A stretch of 39,466 nt of DNA from a virus, in IMG/VR virus record IMGVR_UViG_3300031857_020022, positions 1 to 39,466 of that record; one strand, given 5' to 3'. The notes below the pieces were generated by a model. It did no database searches, had not been told where the DNA came from, and saw only the letters and a list, made by a program, of their open reading frames with translations. The translations under genes were made by a program, and so were the position numbers. The stretch's first letter is position 1; each line of letters opens with the position of its first letter. This document shows positions 24,465 to 32,017 of this stretch, one piece after another.

Positions 24465-27400
24465 ATGAAAAAGACAATTTTGTCGTTAGTATTCGCAGCA
24501 TTTACGATGGTAGGTTTCGGACAAATCACAACCTCAACCATTTCAGGTGTTGTAAAGAATGAAAAGAAAGAAGTGTTGGCAGGTGCAACCATTCATGCGG
24601 TTCACACACCAACAGGGACAGAGTACACAACTACAACAAACAAAGGTGGTGTATATGTTTTACCTGCGGTAAGAGTAGGTGGACCATATGTTATCCATGC
24701 TTCGTTTGTAGGATTTAAGAAAGGAGAAGAGAAAGATGTGAATACCGAATTAGGTCTTACATCTAATGTGAACTTCGTATTAATTGATGAAGCTAAGGCT
24801 TTAAAAGAAGTAGTAGTAGTTGCAGGTAAGTCTCTATTCTCAAAAGAGAAGACCGGTGCTGCACAACAATTCGGACGTAGAGAATTAACTACTATTCCAA
24901 TTACGGGAGCAAGAACTATTGATGGGATTACAAAGTATAACCCATTCGGTAATGGTAATTCATTCGGTGCACAAGATAGCCGTATGAATAACTTTACAAT
25001 TGATGGTTCTCAATTTAACAACAACTTCGGTTTAGGTTCATCTGCACAGGCGGGTGGTAGAACAGGCGCAAGTGCGATTTCATTGGATGCGATTGACCAA
25101 TTACAGGTTAACGTAGCACCATTTGATATTCGTCAGAGTGGTTTCACAGGTGCGGGTATCAATGCAGTAACTCGTTCAGGTACTAACCAAATTGAAGGTT
25201 CGGTGTATCAAACACAAAGAGATAATAGTTCTCGTTATGTGGGTGATAACGCAAGAGGAACAACCGTAACTGCATCTAAATTTGATGAGAAAGTACAAGG
25301 TTTCCGTTTGGGAGCACCGATTATCAAAAACAAATTATTTATCTTTGGTAACTACGAACAAATTGAAAGAACAGAGCCAGGTACAACTTGGATTTCCGAT
25401 GGTTCACCACTTACAGGTACTCAAATTAGTAGAGTAAAGTATAGTGATATGCAAACTCTTTCTACATTTATGAAAGAGAAGTTTAACTATACAACTGGTC
25501 CATGGGAAGGTTATTCTAACACAAACACTTCAAAAAAGTTTTTGATTAGAACTGACTGGAACATTAACGATAAAAATAAATTGACAGCTCGTTACGTTCA
25601 CCATAATTCTGAAGCAGAGATTAATATTTCAAACTCTCAATCAGCAGGTGCAGGTAATAGAACTACACAATTCAACGCAATGTCATTTAAGAATAGTGGA
25701 TATACTATTCAGGACAATACTCGTTCAGCAGTATTGGAATTGAACTCTAAAATCTCTAACACACTTCACAATAACCTAATCGTTTCTTACGATAAGCAAA
25801 TTGAGAATAGAGGATATATGAGCTCTATGTTTCCAACTATTGATATTAGAGAAGGTTCAGCAACTTACACTTCAGTAGGTTTTGACCCATTCACTCCATC
25901 AAACAAATTGGACTATTGGACATTTAACGTAACAAACAACTTAACAAAGTATATGGAAAAACATACTTTGGTTGGTGGTTTCAACTTCCAAAAGTATCAA
26001 TCTAATAATCTATTCTATCCAGCATCAAATGGTGTTTACATCTTTAATAGTTTGAATGATTTCTACACTGCAGCTAATCAATCATTAGCAAATGGTGGTA
26101 GACCTTCTACATTTGCACCAGCTCGTTTCCAATTCCGTTATTCGGCATTACCAGGAGCAGTTGAACCAATGCAAGTGTTAAAGACAAATCGTTTGGATTT
26201 GTATTTGCAAGATGAATATAATGCAACTCAAAACCTTAAATTAACTTTTGGTTTGAGAGCAAACGTAATTGCATTTGAAAATACCGCTTTAGAAAATCCT
26301 GCAATTACTGCAATGACTTTCGCAAATGGTGAGAAATGGAACACAGGTGTAATGCCTAAAACACAATTATTGTTTGAACCTCGTTTTGGTTTCAACTATG
26401 ATGTGAAAGGTGAAAAGAAAACACAAATCCGTGGTGGTAGTGGTATATTCACTGGTAGACCTCCTTATGTATTCTTATCTAACCAAATTGGTAACAATGG
26501 TGTGTTGACAGGATTTATTGATGTATCAGGCGCGGCAGCAGCTAACTATGGTTTCACTGCTAATCCAAATCAATACTTTGTTCCTTCAACTCCAACATTA
26601 CCTTCAACATTTGATTTAGCATTGACTGACCCTAACTACAAAATGCCACAAGTTTGGAAAAACAATTTGGCAGTTGACCAAAAGTTACCATGGTTAGGTT
26701 TAGTAGCTAGTGTTGAGGTTCTTTACAATAAAACACTTAATGCAGTTCATTACTACAATGCCAATTTGGATAAACCAGTTGGTACATTGTTAGGTGTTGA
26801 TAACAGACCACTTTACGCAGGTAATGACGCCGGTGTGAGAGTAAATGATAACGTATCAATGGCAGCAGTTCTTACAAATAGAAATGGTGCTTACAATCGT
26901 TCAATCACTTACAAATTGGAAAAACCAATCTCTAACGGTCTTTGGGGTTATGTAGCATATACAAATGCACAAGCTGAAGACTTTATGAGTGCCGGTTCAA
27001 TCGCAAGTGGTAGCTGGCAATCAGCAGTATCAGTATTTGGTAACAACACATTAAACCTTTCAACATCCGACTTCGTAGTTAGAAATCGTATTGTAGGTTT
27101 ATTAGGTTATAGAATTGATTATGGTAAGAAGTATGGTGGAGCAACTACATTTACATTAGGATATGTAGGAGCACAAAACAATCCATTCTCTTACATCATA
27201 GCAGGTGACTTGAATGGTGATAGAGTATCAAACAATGATTTGGTATTCGTTCCACAAAAAGGTTCTGATATTCGTTTCGCACCATTAACAGTAGGAACTA
27301 GAGTTTATACTGAAGTAGAACAACAGGCAGCATTTGATGCATTTATTTCGCAAGACCCTTACCTTTCAACTCGTAGAGGTCAATACGCAGAAAGAAACGC

Positions 27401-27734
27401 ATTAGACCTTCCGTTCTTACATAGATTCGACCTTTCAGTTGCACAAGATGTTTTCATAAAGATTAAAGAAAAGAGAAACGCTTTCCAAATTCGTTTCGAT
27501 ATTCTTAACTTTGGAAATATGTTGAATAACAAATGGGGTGTTTCTCAAAGAGCAGGTGCTCCACAATTGTTGAACTTTGTTAGCAGAGATGCGGCAGGTG
27601 TTCCAACATATAGATTAGCAACACAAAGAGATGCTAGTGGAACCTATTTGGCAAAAGATACATATCAATACAATTCATCTGTATTTGATGTATGGACAGC
27701 TCAATTGGGTATTCGCTACACTTTTGGTAGATAA
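24465..27734 (+). CDS. TonB-dependent outer-membrane receptor, Oar/CarboxypepD_reg type
   Basis: 1089 residues, a complete receptor. A Sec signal peptide (1-19, ending VGFGQ) is followed by a carboxypeptidase regulatory-like domain (about 24-105, ISGVVKNEKKEVLAGATIHA) and a plug domain (about 115-235, with NNFTIDGSQFNNNFG and GFTGAGINAVTRSGTNQ). A large beta-barrel runs to the C-terminus, which ends in LGIRYTFGR with the usual aromatic residue. The order matches Bacteroidota Oar-like receptors. It is flanked by two intrinsic terminators, and no SusD-type partner is adjacent, so polysaccharide uptake of the SusCD kind is not indicated. Codon use favours CGT and AAC/TTC more than the glycan genes. 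It could change uptake, replace a phage receptor, or block superinfection; all are inference. Confidence 0.95.
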   Translation: MKKTILSLVFAAFTMVGFGQITTSTISGVVKNEKKEVLAGATIHAVHTPTGTEYTTTTNKGGVYVLPAVRVGGPYVIHASFVGFKKGEEKDVNTELGLTSNVNFVLIDEAKALKEVVVVAGKSLFSKEKTGAAQQFGRRELTTIPITGARTIDGITKYNPFGNGNSFGAQDSRMNNFTIDGSQFNNNFGLGSSAQAGGRTGASAISLDAIDQLQVNVAPFDIRQSGFTGAGINAVTRSGTNQIEGSVYQTQRDNSSRYVGDNARGTTVTASKFDEKVQGFRLGAPIIKNKLFIFGNYEQIERTEPGTTWISDGSPLTGTQISRVKYSDMQTLSTFMKEKFNYTTGPWEGYSNTNTSKKFLIRTDWNINDKNKLTARYVHHNSEAEINISNSQSAGAGNRTTQFNAMSFKNSGYTIQDNTRSAVLELNSKISNTLHNNLIVSYDKQIENRGYMSSMFPTIDIREGSATYTSVGFDPFTPSNKLDYWTFNVTNNLTKYMEKHTLVGGFNFQKYQSNNLFYPASNGVYIFNSLNDFYTAANQSLANGGRPSTFAPARFQFRYSALPGAVEPMQVLKTNRLDLYLQDEYNATQNLKLTFGLRANVIAFENTALENPAITAMTFANGEKWNTGVMPKTQLLFEPRFGFNYDVKGEKKTQIRGGSGIFTGRPPYVFLSNQIGNNGVLTGFIDVSGAAAANYGFTANPNQYFVPSTPTLPSTFDLALTDPNYKMPQVWKNNLAVDQKLPWLGLVASVEVLYNKTLNAVHYYNANLDKPVGTLLGVDNRPLYAGNDAGVRVNDNVSMAAVLTNRNGAYNRSITYKLEKPISNGLWGYVAYTNAQAEDFMSAGSIASGSWQSAVSVFGNNTLNLSTSDFVVRNRIVGLLGYRIDYGKKYGGATTFTLGYVGAQNNPFSYIIAGDLNGDRVSNNDLVFVPQKGSDIRFAPLTVGTRVYTEVEQQAAFDAFISQDPYLSTRRGQYAERNALDLPFLHRFDLSVAQDVFIKIKEKRNAFQIRFDILNFGNMLNNKWGVSQRAGAPQLLNFVSRDAAGVPTYRLATQRDASGTYLAKDTYQYNSSVFDVWTAQLGIRYTFGR

Positions 27735-27756
27735 TAAAAACAAACAACAAACAAAG

Positions 27757-27785
27757 TGGGGGACAGAAATGTTCCCCATTTTTAT
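27757..27785 (+). terminator. Rho-independent terminator downstream of the receptor gene
   Basis: Stem TGGGGGACA (27757-27765) pairs with TGTTCCCCA (27770-27778), nine pairs including one G-T, around a GAAA tetraloop (27766-27769), followed by a T-rich run. Together with the hairpin at 24415 it isolates the receptor as its own unit. Confidence 0.9.
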
Positions 27786-27816
27786 TTGGAGAATTCGAAA
27801 ATAATTCGTATATTTA
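27785..27816 (+). promoter_or_regulatory. Strong Bacteroidota-type promoter after the receptor terminator
   Basis: TTTG (27785-27788), 20 bases, then TATATTTA (27809-27816), 26 bases before the ATG at 27843. It directly follows the terminator and would restart transcription for the genes from 27843 onward. Confidence 0.6.
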
Positions 27817-27842
27817 TTTATAAACAATTAAAAACAAAAGTT

Positions 27843-28049
27843 ATGGCAAAGTATTATTCAGTTACAGTCGCAGTAGAAGTAGAAGATGCGAAAGGTAAAA
27901 TCAAGAAAAACAAAGAGCAGTATTTAGTAGATGCATTATCTTGTACAGAAGCGGAAGCTAAATTAGTTAAGAAATTTACGGATGATGCAGTTCGTTTGGA
28001 ATACGAAGTAGTAAAAGTTTCTGAAACAAAAATCATTGAAGTATTTTAA
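27843..28049 (+). CDS. DUF4494-like small phage protein
   Basis: 68 residues. KYYSVTVAVEVEDAKGK, the strand pair, then EQYLVDALSCTEAEAKLVK with the YLVDALSxTEAEA block, resembles the DUF4494 family of Bacteroidota and their phages, whose function is unknown. The in-frame ATG at 27756 lies inside the terminator and is rejected; 27843 has an A-rich leader and the usual family start. Confidence 0.78.
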   Translation: MAKYYSVTVAVEVEDAKGKIKKNKEQYLVDALSCTEAEAKLVKKFTDDAVRLEYEVVKVSETKIIEVF

Positions 28050-28051
28050 CA

Positions 28052-28300
28052 ATGGAAAAAGAAATTAAGCAAGAAAAAGAATTAGTATTAAAAAGAGTTC
28101 CACCTGGTGATAGATGGGTGTTTGCAACAACTCCGAGAGGAACAATCTGGCCATCATTGACCGATGCATTAGAAGCATGGTATCAGAATACAGGTGATAC
28201 TAATTTTTACATTGAAGCAAGAAAGGGAACCGTTGAAATTATTAGAGAAGAGGAAGTAGAAGTACCTTTAAAACGATTCTCATTATATGGGGAAGATTAA
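28052..28300 (+). CDS. Small protein of unknown function
   Basis: 82 residues. Notable are the PPGDRWVFATTPRGTIWPSL loop and an acidic tail after EEVEVPLKRFSL. It begins 3 bases after the preceding gene, and its end overlaps the nucleotidyltransferase by 14 bases. No recognisable motif. Confidence 0.7.
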   Translation: MEKEIKQEKELVLKRVPPGDRWVFATTPRGTIWPSLTDALEAWYQNTGDTNFYIEARKGTVEIIREEEVEVPLKRFSLYGED

Positions 28301-28721
28301 AACACTTGTTATAGTAAGTGGATATTTCAATCCAATTCACGAAGGACACATAGAATACCTCAATCGTTCAAAAGCGCTTGGGGATTTTCTATTTGTAATA
28401 ATCAATAACGATTATCAGAGACGTTTAAAAGGTTCTAAACCATTTATGACAGAAGAACAAAGAAGAACTATACTAAAAAATATAAAAGCAGTTGATGATG
28501 TGATTGTTTCAATTGATGAAAATAAATTTGTTGATAGAACAATAGAATTAATTGTTAGAGAAATGGGTGATAAATTTGATAGAATACTTTTTACAAATGG
28601 TGGTGACCAAACTGCAGAAACGATAGGTGAAAAAGATATATGTGAAAAGTTAGGAATCGAAATGGTATTTGGATTGGGTGATAAAATTCAATCTTCATCT
28701 TGGTTATTAAATAAGATATGA
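28287..28721 (+). CDS. Cytidylyltransferase-like nucleotidyltransferase (RfaE/HldE C-terminal type)
   Basis: 144 residues, a single nucleotidyltransferase domain. The hallmark [19 protein letters not shown] (about 9-27) contains HxGH for nucleotide binding; [19 protein letters not shown] and the EEQRRTIL lid follow, as in HldE C-terminal domains, TagD and related enzymes. The expected reaction is NTP plus a sugar- or polyol-phosphate to an NDP-linked product and pyrophosphate. With the HddA-like kinase it could complete an NDP-heptose. It overlaps its two neighbours. Confidence 0.88.
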   Translation: MGKIKTLVIVSGYFNPIHEGHIEYLNRSKALGDFLFVIINNDYQRRLKGSKPFMTEEQRRTILKNIKAVDDVIVSIDENKFVDRTIELIVREMGDKFDRILFTNGGDQTAETIGEKDICEKLGIEMVFGLGDKIQSSSWLLNKI

Positions 28722-29026
28722 GTTATATAATTGGAAATCCTTGTGTTAGTTGTATTGATGCAAGTTGTGTTAGAGTTTGTCCTGTAGATTGTATACATGG
28801 TCCTATAAAAACAGATGATTCGGCTAGAGATGCCTTTAACTTAACAGATGAGGAAAGGCAAGGAAAGCAATTATATATCAATCCTGATGATTGTATTAAG
28901 TGTGGCGCATGTGTACCAGAATGTCCCGTAGATGCAATATACAGAACGGAAGAGGAAGCAATTAGAGCAGGTGATGAAATATCAGTACATAAAAACTATG
29001 AGTTCTTTGGTCTTAAATTTTCGTAA
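28718..29026 (+). CDS. 7Fe/8Fe ferredoxin (FdxA-like)
   Basis: 102-residue electron carrier. Cysteines C9, C12, C17, C21, C25 ([19 protein letters not shown]) and C59, C62, C65, C69 ([16 protein letters not shown]) have the same spacing as the 7Fe ferredoxin of Azotobacter (FdI), which binds one 3Fe-4S and one 4Fe-4S cluster. The gene is joined to the nucleotidyltransferase by ATGA. It may supply electrons to a reductase or to the dioxygenases, or replace host ferredoxin. Confidence 0.93.
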   Translation: MSYIIGNPCVSCIDASCVRVCPVDCIHGPIKTDDSARDAFNLTDEERQGKQLYINPDDCIKCGACVPECPVDAIYRTEEEAIRAGDEISVHKNYEFFGLKFS

Positions 29027-29033
29027 AATTTTT

Positions 29034-29047
29034 TATATTTATATTTA
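29034..29047 (+). promoter_or_regulatory. Tandem -7-like TATATTT elements before the 29077 gene
   Basis: Two overlapping TATATTT sequences (29034-29040 and 29040-29046) lie 30-43 bases before the ATG. A TTTG stands at 29006-29009, 24 bases before the first, which is longer than the usual 19-21, so this is a weaker candidate. Confidence 0.3.
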
Positions 29048-29076
29048 ACTTAAATTGTTCACTAAAACAAAACACA

Positions 29077-29340
29077 ATGAGTACATTCGCAATTGTAGTA
29101 GTTGTATTGGCAGTAGCCGGTGGAATTACTTACTTCCTTATGAAAAAAGGAAAAATTCAGGACGCTAACAACAACAACATTCCAGATGCCGTTGAAGAAA
29201 AGGTAGAGGAAGTAAAAGAAGTTGTTAAGAAGACTGCAGCAAAAGCTAAGAAAGTAGCAGCTGTAGCTGAAAAGGTTGCAAAAGAGGTTAGCAAAAAACC
29301 AGCAACTAAAAAAGCAGCGAGTAAGAAAGCAGCTAAGTAA
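29077..29340 (+). CDS. Membrane-anchored Lys/Ala-rich protein
   Basis: 87 residues in three parts: an N-terminal membrane helix (FAIVVVVLAVAGGITYFL, about 4-21), a short DANNNNIPDAVEE segment (about 30-42) that looks like a calcium-binding loop (DxNxNxIPD), and a Lys/Ala-rich repeat tail (KKTAAKAKKVAAVAEKVAKE and PATKKAASKKAAK) like the C-terminal tail of histone H1-like proteins. It may tether DNA or a polyanion to the membrane. Another small basic protein follows. Confidence 0.75.
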   Translation: MSTFAIVVVVLAVAGGITYFLMKKGKIQDANNNNIPDAVEEKVEEVKEVVKKTAAKAKKVAAVAEKVAKEVSKKPATKKAASKKAAK

Positions 29341-29372
29341 ATAAGTAAAGTAAATCGGAGAAATAACCAAAT

Positions 29373-29510
29373 ATGGCAAAATCGTTAAGAGGCGAGAGTA
29401 GAAAAGTAACATTTGGAAAAAGAAAAACAGGGCAACCTGGTGGTAAAAAAAGTTACAATAAACATACTCCAAGACCTAAACAATATAGAGGACAAGGTAG
29501 AGGCAACTAA
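29373..29510 (+). CDS. Small basic protein, 45 residues
   Basis: An overlooked short gene: 45 residues with many Lys and Arg, Gly-rich, ending PRPKQYRGQGRGN. The composition suggests nucleic-acid binding or a packaged basic peptide. A purine-rich GGAG lies about 13 bases before the ATG, unusual here where most starts have only A-rich leaders. The next gene begins 8 bases after its stop. Confidence 0.65.
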   Translation: MAKSLRGESRKVTFGKRKTGQPGGKKSYNKHTPRPKQYRGQGRGN

Positions 29511-29518
29511 TAAGTAAG

Positions 29519-30547
29519 ATGATAAAGTTAAAAGACCTTTTAAAGGAAGATGATATCGTAAAAAACAAAAAGACCGGGAACGTCTATATGGTAAAAAAGA
29601 TGGACCCGGCAAAACACGATAAACCCACTCCTGCGGAAGTTGAAAAAACAAAAGCAGCAAATAATGGTCAAATTCCTAAAGGTGAAAAACCAGTAGCACC
29701 TCAACAAACACCCCAACAACAAAAGAAAGCACCCGCAGCACAAAAAATGGGTGCATCGGATTTCAAATCATCAGCAGAAAAGGGTAGTGATACTAAATCA
29801 ACTACAGGTAAAAGACCTGGAGCAGATGATATGAAATTAAAAAATCTAATGCCAGGTATTGATACGACAAAGAAAACATTAGACCAAATTCCACCCGCAG
29901 CAAAAATGGAACTATCCACAAAAATAGATGGATTAGTTGATATGGTAAAACAGGCAAAAGCAAAGGGTGAAAAGCCTGAATATTTTAATCTATGTAAAGT
30001 AACAGTTCCAGGAACAAACTTATATTGTGATGGTAATTTGGGTATTGATAGAAATGATATGCCACAATTTAAAGGCAATCCAAGACCTGGTTCACCTGCA
30101 GCTGAAATGCCAAAAAACAAAGATGGGGAAGTTGATGGTGAGGCATTCTTTAAACAACTTTTACAAAGAGATGGAATTAAAGTAGATGGCCCGCATGAAG
30201 TACCACCAGACCGTTTAAAAGCAACTCAAATGAATATGGTTGGTGATAAGGTAGCCGGAATGTATGATGCATTGGAACAAGACCCGACCAATCCGGCATT
30301 AACTGCACCGATATATGTTTCTAATGATGGTTATGTATTAGATGGACACCACAGATGGGCAGCAATCGTAGCATACAATGCAAAAAATCCAGATAACCCA
30401 ATTCCTATGAAGGTAATGGTTATTGATGAACCTATTAAACCTTTGGTAAAAAGAGCAAACGATTACGCAGATTATATTGGAATAGAAAAGAAAGCAGCAG
30501 TTGCAGGACAAGGTAATCCAGCACTAGCACCTGAAAAAAAAAAGTAA
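29519..30547 (+). CDS. ParB/sulfiredoxin-fold protein, zero-frame product
   Basis: 342 residues. The first 120 are a Lys/Pro/Gln-rich linker; the opening MIKLKDLLKED recalls the short leader of many T4-like head proteins. The domain about 225-320 has APIYVSNDGYVLDGHHRWAA, the ParB-like nuclease motif (DGHHR-x-A), with MKVMVID after it. A block DMKLKNLMPGID (about 102-113) is echoed in the HAD protein at 19168 (DMSLKSLLPKDL). It ends in KKK at a 10-A run, where a -1 shift would join it to the next ORF. Confidence 0.8.
   Translation: MIKLKDLLKEDDIVKNKKTGNVYMVKKMDPAKHDKPTPAEVEKTKAANNGQIPKGEKPVAPQQTPQQQKKAPAAQKMGASDFKSSAEKGSDTKSTTGKRPGADDMKLKNLMPGIDTTKKTLDQIPPAAKMELSTKIDGLVDMVKQAKAKGEKPEYFNLCKVTVPGTNLYCDGNLGIDRNDMPQFKGNPRPGSPAAEMPKNKDGEVDGEAFFKQLLQRDGIKVDGPHEVPPDRLKATQMNMVGDKVAGMYDALEQDPTNPALTAPIYVSNDGYVLDGHHRWAAIVAYNAKNPDNPIPMKVMVIDEPIKPLVKRANDYADYIGIEKKAAVAGQGNPALAPEKKK
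30538..30544 (+). other. Candidate -1 ribosomal frameshift site (A AAA AAG)
   Basis: The heptamer A AAA AAG, the same as in the dnaX frameshift site, is in the reading frame of the upstream gene. It lies at the end of a run of ten A (30534-30543), immediately before that gene's TAA (30545-30547). A -1 slip gives GTA AAT CCC AAA and continues with no stop into the next ORF. The fusion would be about 583 residues. A single-base homopolymer error would give the same picture. Confidence 0.6.
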
Positions 30548-30588
30548 ATCCCAAACCGTCTAAAAGAGTTTCTTCTCAAGGTGAAGAA

Positions 30589-31269
30589 ATGGGAACAATC
30601 CAAACTAAAAATGGTTCAACTATTTTTGGTGTAGAACATGATAACATCGAAGGTGCTAAACAAGTAGTAGATGATGTTAAAAATATGTACCCAAAAGATA
30701 CTAAACTTGTCTTTTTGGGAGAAGGGGGTGATGAAAATAATGTTTATGTAAAAGGTTCCGAACAGGAATATATTCATAACGAACTTAAAAAACACTATCC
30801 AAATTTTACAAACGATAGTTGGGATGGTGCCGATTTAGATGTACACAACGACCAATCGGAATTATATACATATCAGGAAAAGAAAACCGGATTACCACAT
30901 GAAATAGTAATGGCAGGTAATTGGGCAAACATGGTAGGTCAGGGTGAAGGATTGGATACTATGAACCCAACAGATTACCTAACCGATGAAGGTAAACAAT
31001 TCTTACAAGATGCGGCTAAAGAAGCTGGATTTCCACCAATTAAAAGTTTTGACAAACCTACAAAAAGAGATATAGATACTCTATATAGATTATCATACCC
31101 ACAAGATAATGGGGATAAAAAAACAAAAGTAGGTGAATTATCCGATACATTTAACGATGCAAGAGATGAAAATCTAATTCGTAAAATGAAAAAATACGAA
31201 GATGCTGGATATAAAGTAGTTTCTGCAGCAGGACATGGTCATGTAGATATGATAAAAAATAGAAAATAA
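30589..31269 (+). CDS. Downstream ORF, likely C-terminal part of the frameshift fusion; TraB/TIKI-like in part
   Basis: 226 residues from the first ATG, but the frame is open from the slippery site at 30544 with no stop, adding VNPKPSKRVSSQGEE. It is predicted mixed alpha/beta. KLVFLGEGGDENNVY near the start and the late pair FNDARDENLIRKM and YKVVSAAGHGHVDM (about 185-220) resemble TraB/PrgY/TIKI-type proteins, where RDxxM and a VxGAGH strand form the core; this is distant similarity. It could be a separate protein, but its position and open frame favour a fused domain. Confidence 0.65.
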   Translation: MGTIQTKNGSTIFGVEHDNIEGAKQVVDDVKNMYPKDTKLVFLGEGGDENNVYVKGSEQEYIHNELKKHYPNFTNDSWDGADLDVHNDQSELYTYQEKKTGLPHEIVMAGNWANMVGQGEGLDTMNPTDYLTDEGKQFLQDAAKEAGFPPIKSFDKPTKRDIDTLYRLSYPQDNGDKKTKVGELSDTFNDARDENLIRKMKKYEDAGYKVVSAAGHGHVDMIKNRK

Positions 31270-31272
31270 TTT

Positions 31273-32004
31273 ATGAATAAATTATATGTAAATGGTTGTA
31301 GTTTTTCATGTGGTGGTGGATTGGATATAAATTCGGTTAAGGAATTATATAAAGAAAAAGGAGTTGATATACAAAATCATTTAGAATTTTCTTGGCCAGA
31401 AATTTTATCAAAAAAATTAAATATAGAATTAATAAATGATTCGGTTCAAGGTGGCTCTATAAATAGATTGATAAGAACGACATACGAGCATCTTTTGAAA
31501 ACTAAATTTTCAAAAGATTTTTACTACATTTTAGAATTACCACCAGTTTGGAGAGATGAAATATATTCAACCAAATTAAAAAGATTTGTAAACATAACGC
31601 ATGGAAATCTTAAAAATCCTGAATTTGACAGAACTGAAGAAGTAAACGGATATTCTAAAAGTGATTTTTTAAAAATACATGAGAATACTATTAAATGGTT
31701 TGAATCTTTTGTTGATTATGATGTGGAAAAAAGAAAAACACTATTAGATTTGATGGGGTTGGTTTCAACTTTAAAACATAAAGAAATAAATTTTTTATTT
31801 TTAGAAAACGATGAATACTTTAGAATTGAATTATTAAAAAATGGATTACAATTTAAGTGTTTATTAATGGATAAATCATTTAATAATTCATTTTCAACTA
31901 TAAAAGATGAAGTTGGATTTTTCGACAATCACATGGGGGTCAAAGGAAATATAGAAGCTGCAGATAAAATTTATAGTTATCTTATAAAAATGGTATATTT
32001 ATAG
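31273..32004 (+). CDS. SGNH/GDSL-like hydrolase (2 of 4)
   Basis: 243 residues. The opening KLYVNGCSFSCGGGLD holds the nucleophile Ser in a GCSF variant of block I. QGGSINRLIRTTYEHLL (about 57-73) supplies the Gly and Asn for the oxyanion hole. FFDNHMGVKGNIEAADKIY (about 216-234) has the D-x-H dyad. The order and length match uncharacterised SGNH proteins of phages. It starts 3 bases after the frameshift product ends. A sugar deacetylase role is possible but untested. Confidence 0.75.
   Translation: MNKLYVNGCSFSCGGGLDINSVKELYKEKGVDIQNHLEFSWPEILSKKLNIELINDSVQGGSINRLIRTTYEHLLKTKFSKDFYYILELPPVWRDEIYSTKLKRFVNITHGNLKNPEFDRTEEVNGYSKSDFLKIHENTIKWFESFVDYDVEKRKTLLDLMGLVSTLKHKEINFLFLENDEYFRIELLKNGLQFKCLLMDKSFNNSFSTIKDEVGFFDNHMGVKGNIEAADKIYSYLIKMVYL
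31994..32001 (+). promoter_or_regulatory. -7-like element TATATTTA before the endolysin
   Basis: TATATTTA overlaps the end of the SGNH gene, 17 bases before the endolysin ATG. The -33 position holds TTTA rather than TTTG. Weak. Confidence 0.3.
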
Positions 32005-32017
32005 TAAACAAATAAAC

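Noticed and set aside
24465-27734. SusC of a SusCD uptake system
   Set aside because: No SusD-like gene follows; the next genes are small phage proteins after a terminator, and the domain order fits Oar-type receptors better.
27756-27842. In-frame upstream start of the DUF4494-like gene
   Set aside because: It overlaps the terminator and encodes no conserved residues; 27843 follows the promoter-like element and an A-rich leader.
29062-29472. Minus-strand ORF of 136 residues
   Set aside because: It is the mirror of the Lys/Ala-rich coding region on the plus strand; Phe/Leu/Cys-rich translation with no motif.
29701-30120. Minus-strand ORF of 139 residues
   Set aside because: It is a shadow of the ParB-like gene; no start context, no domain.
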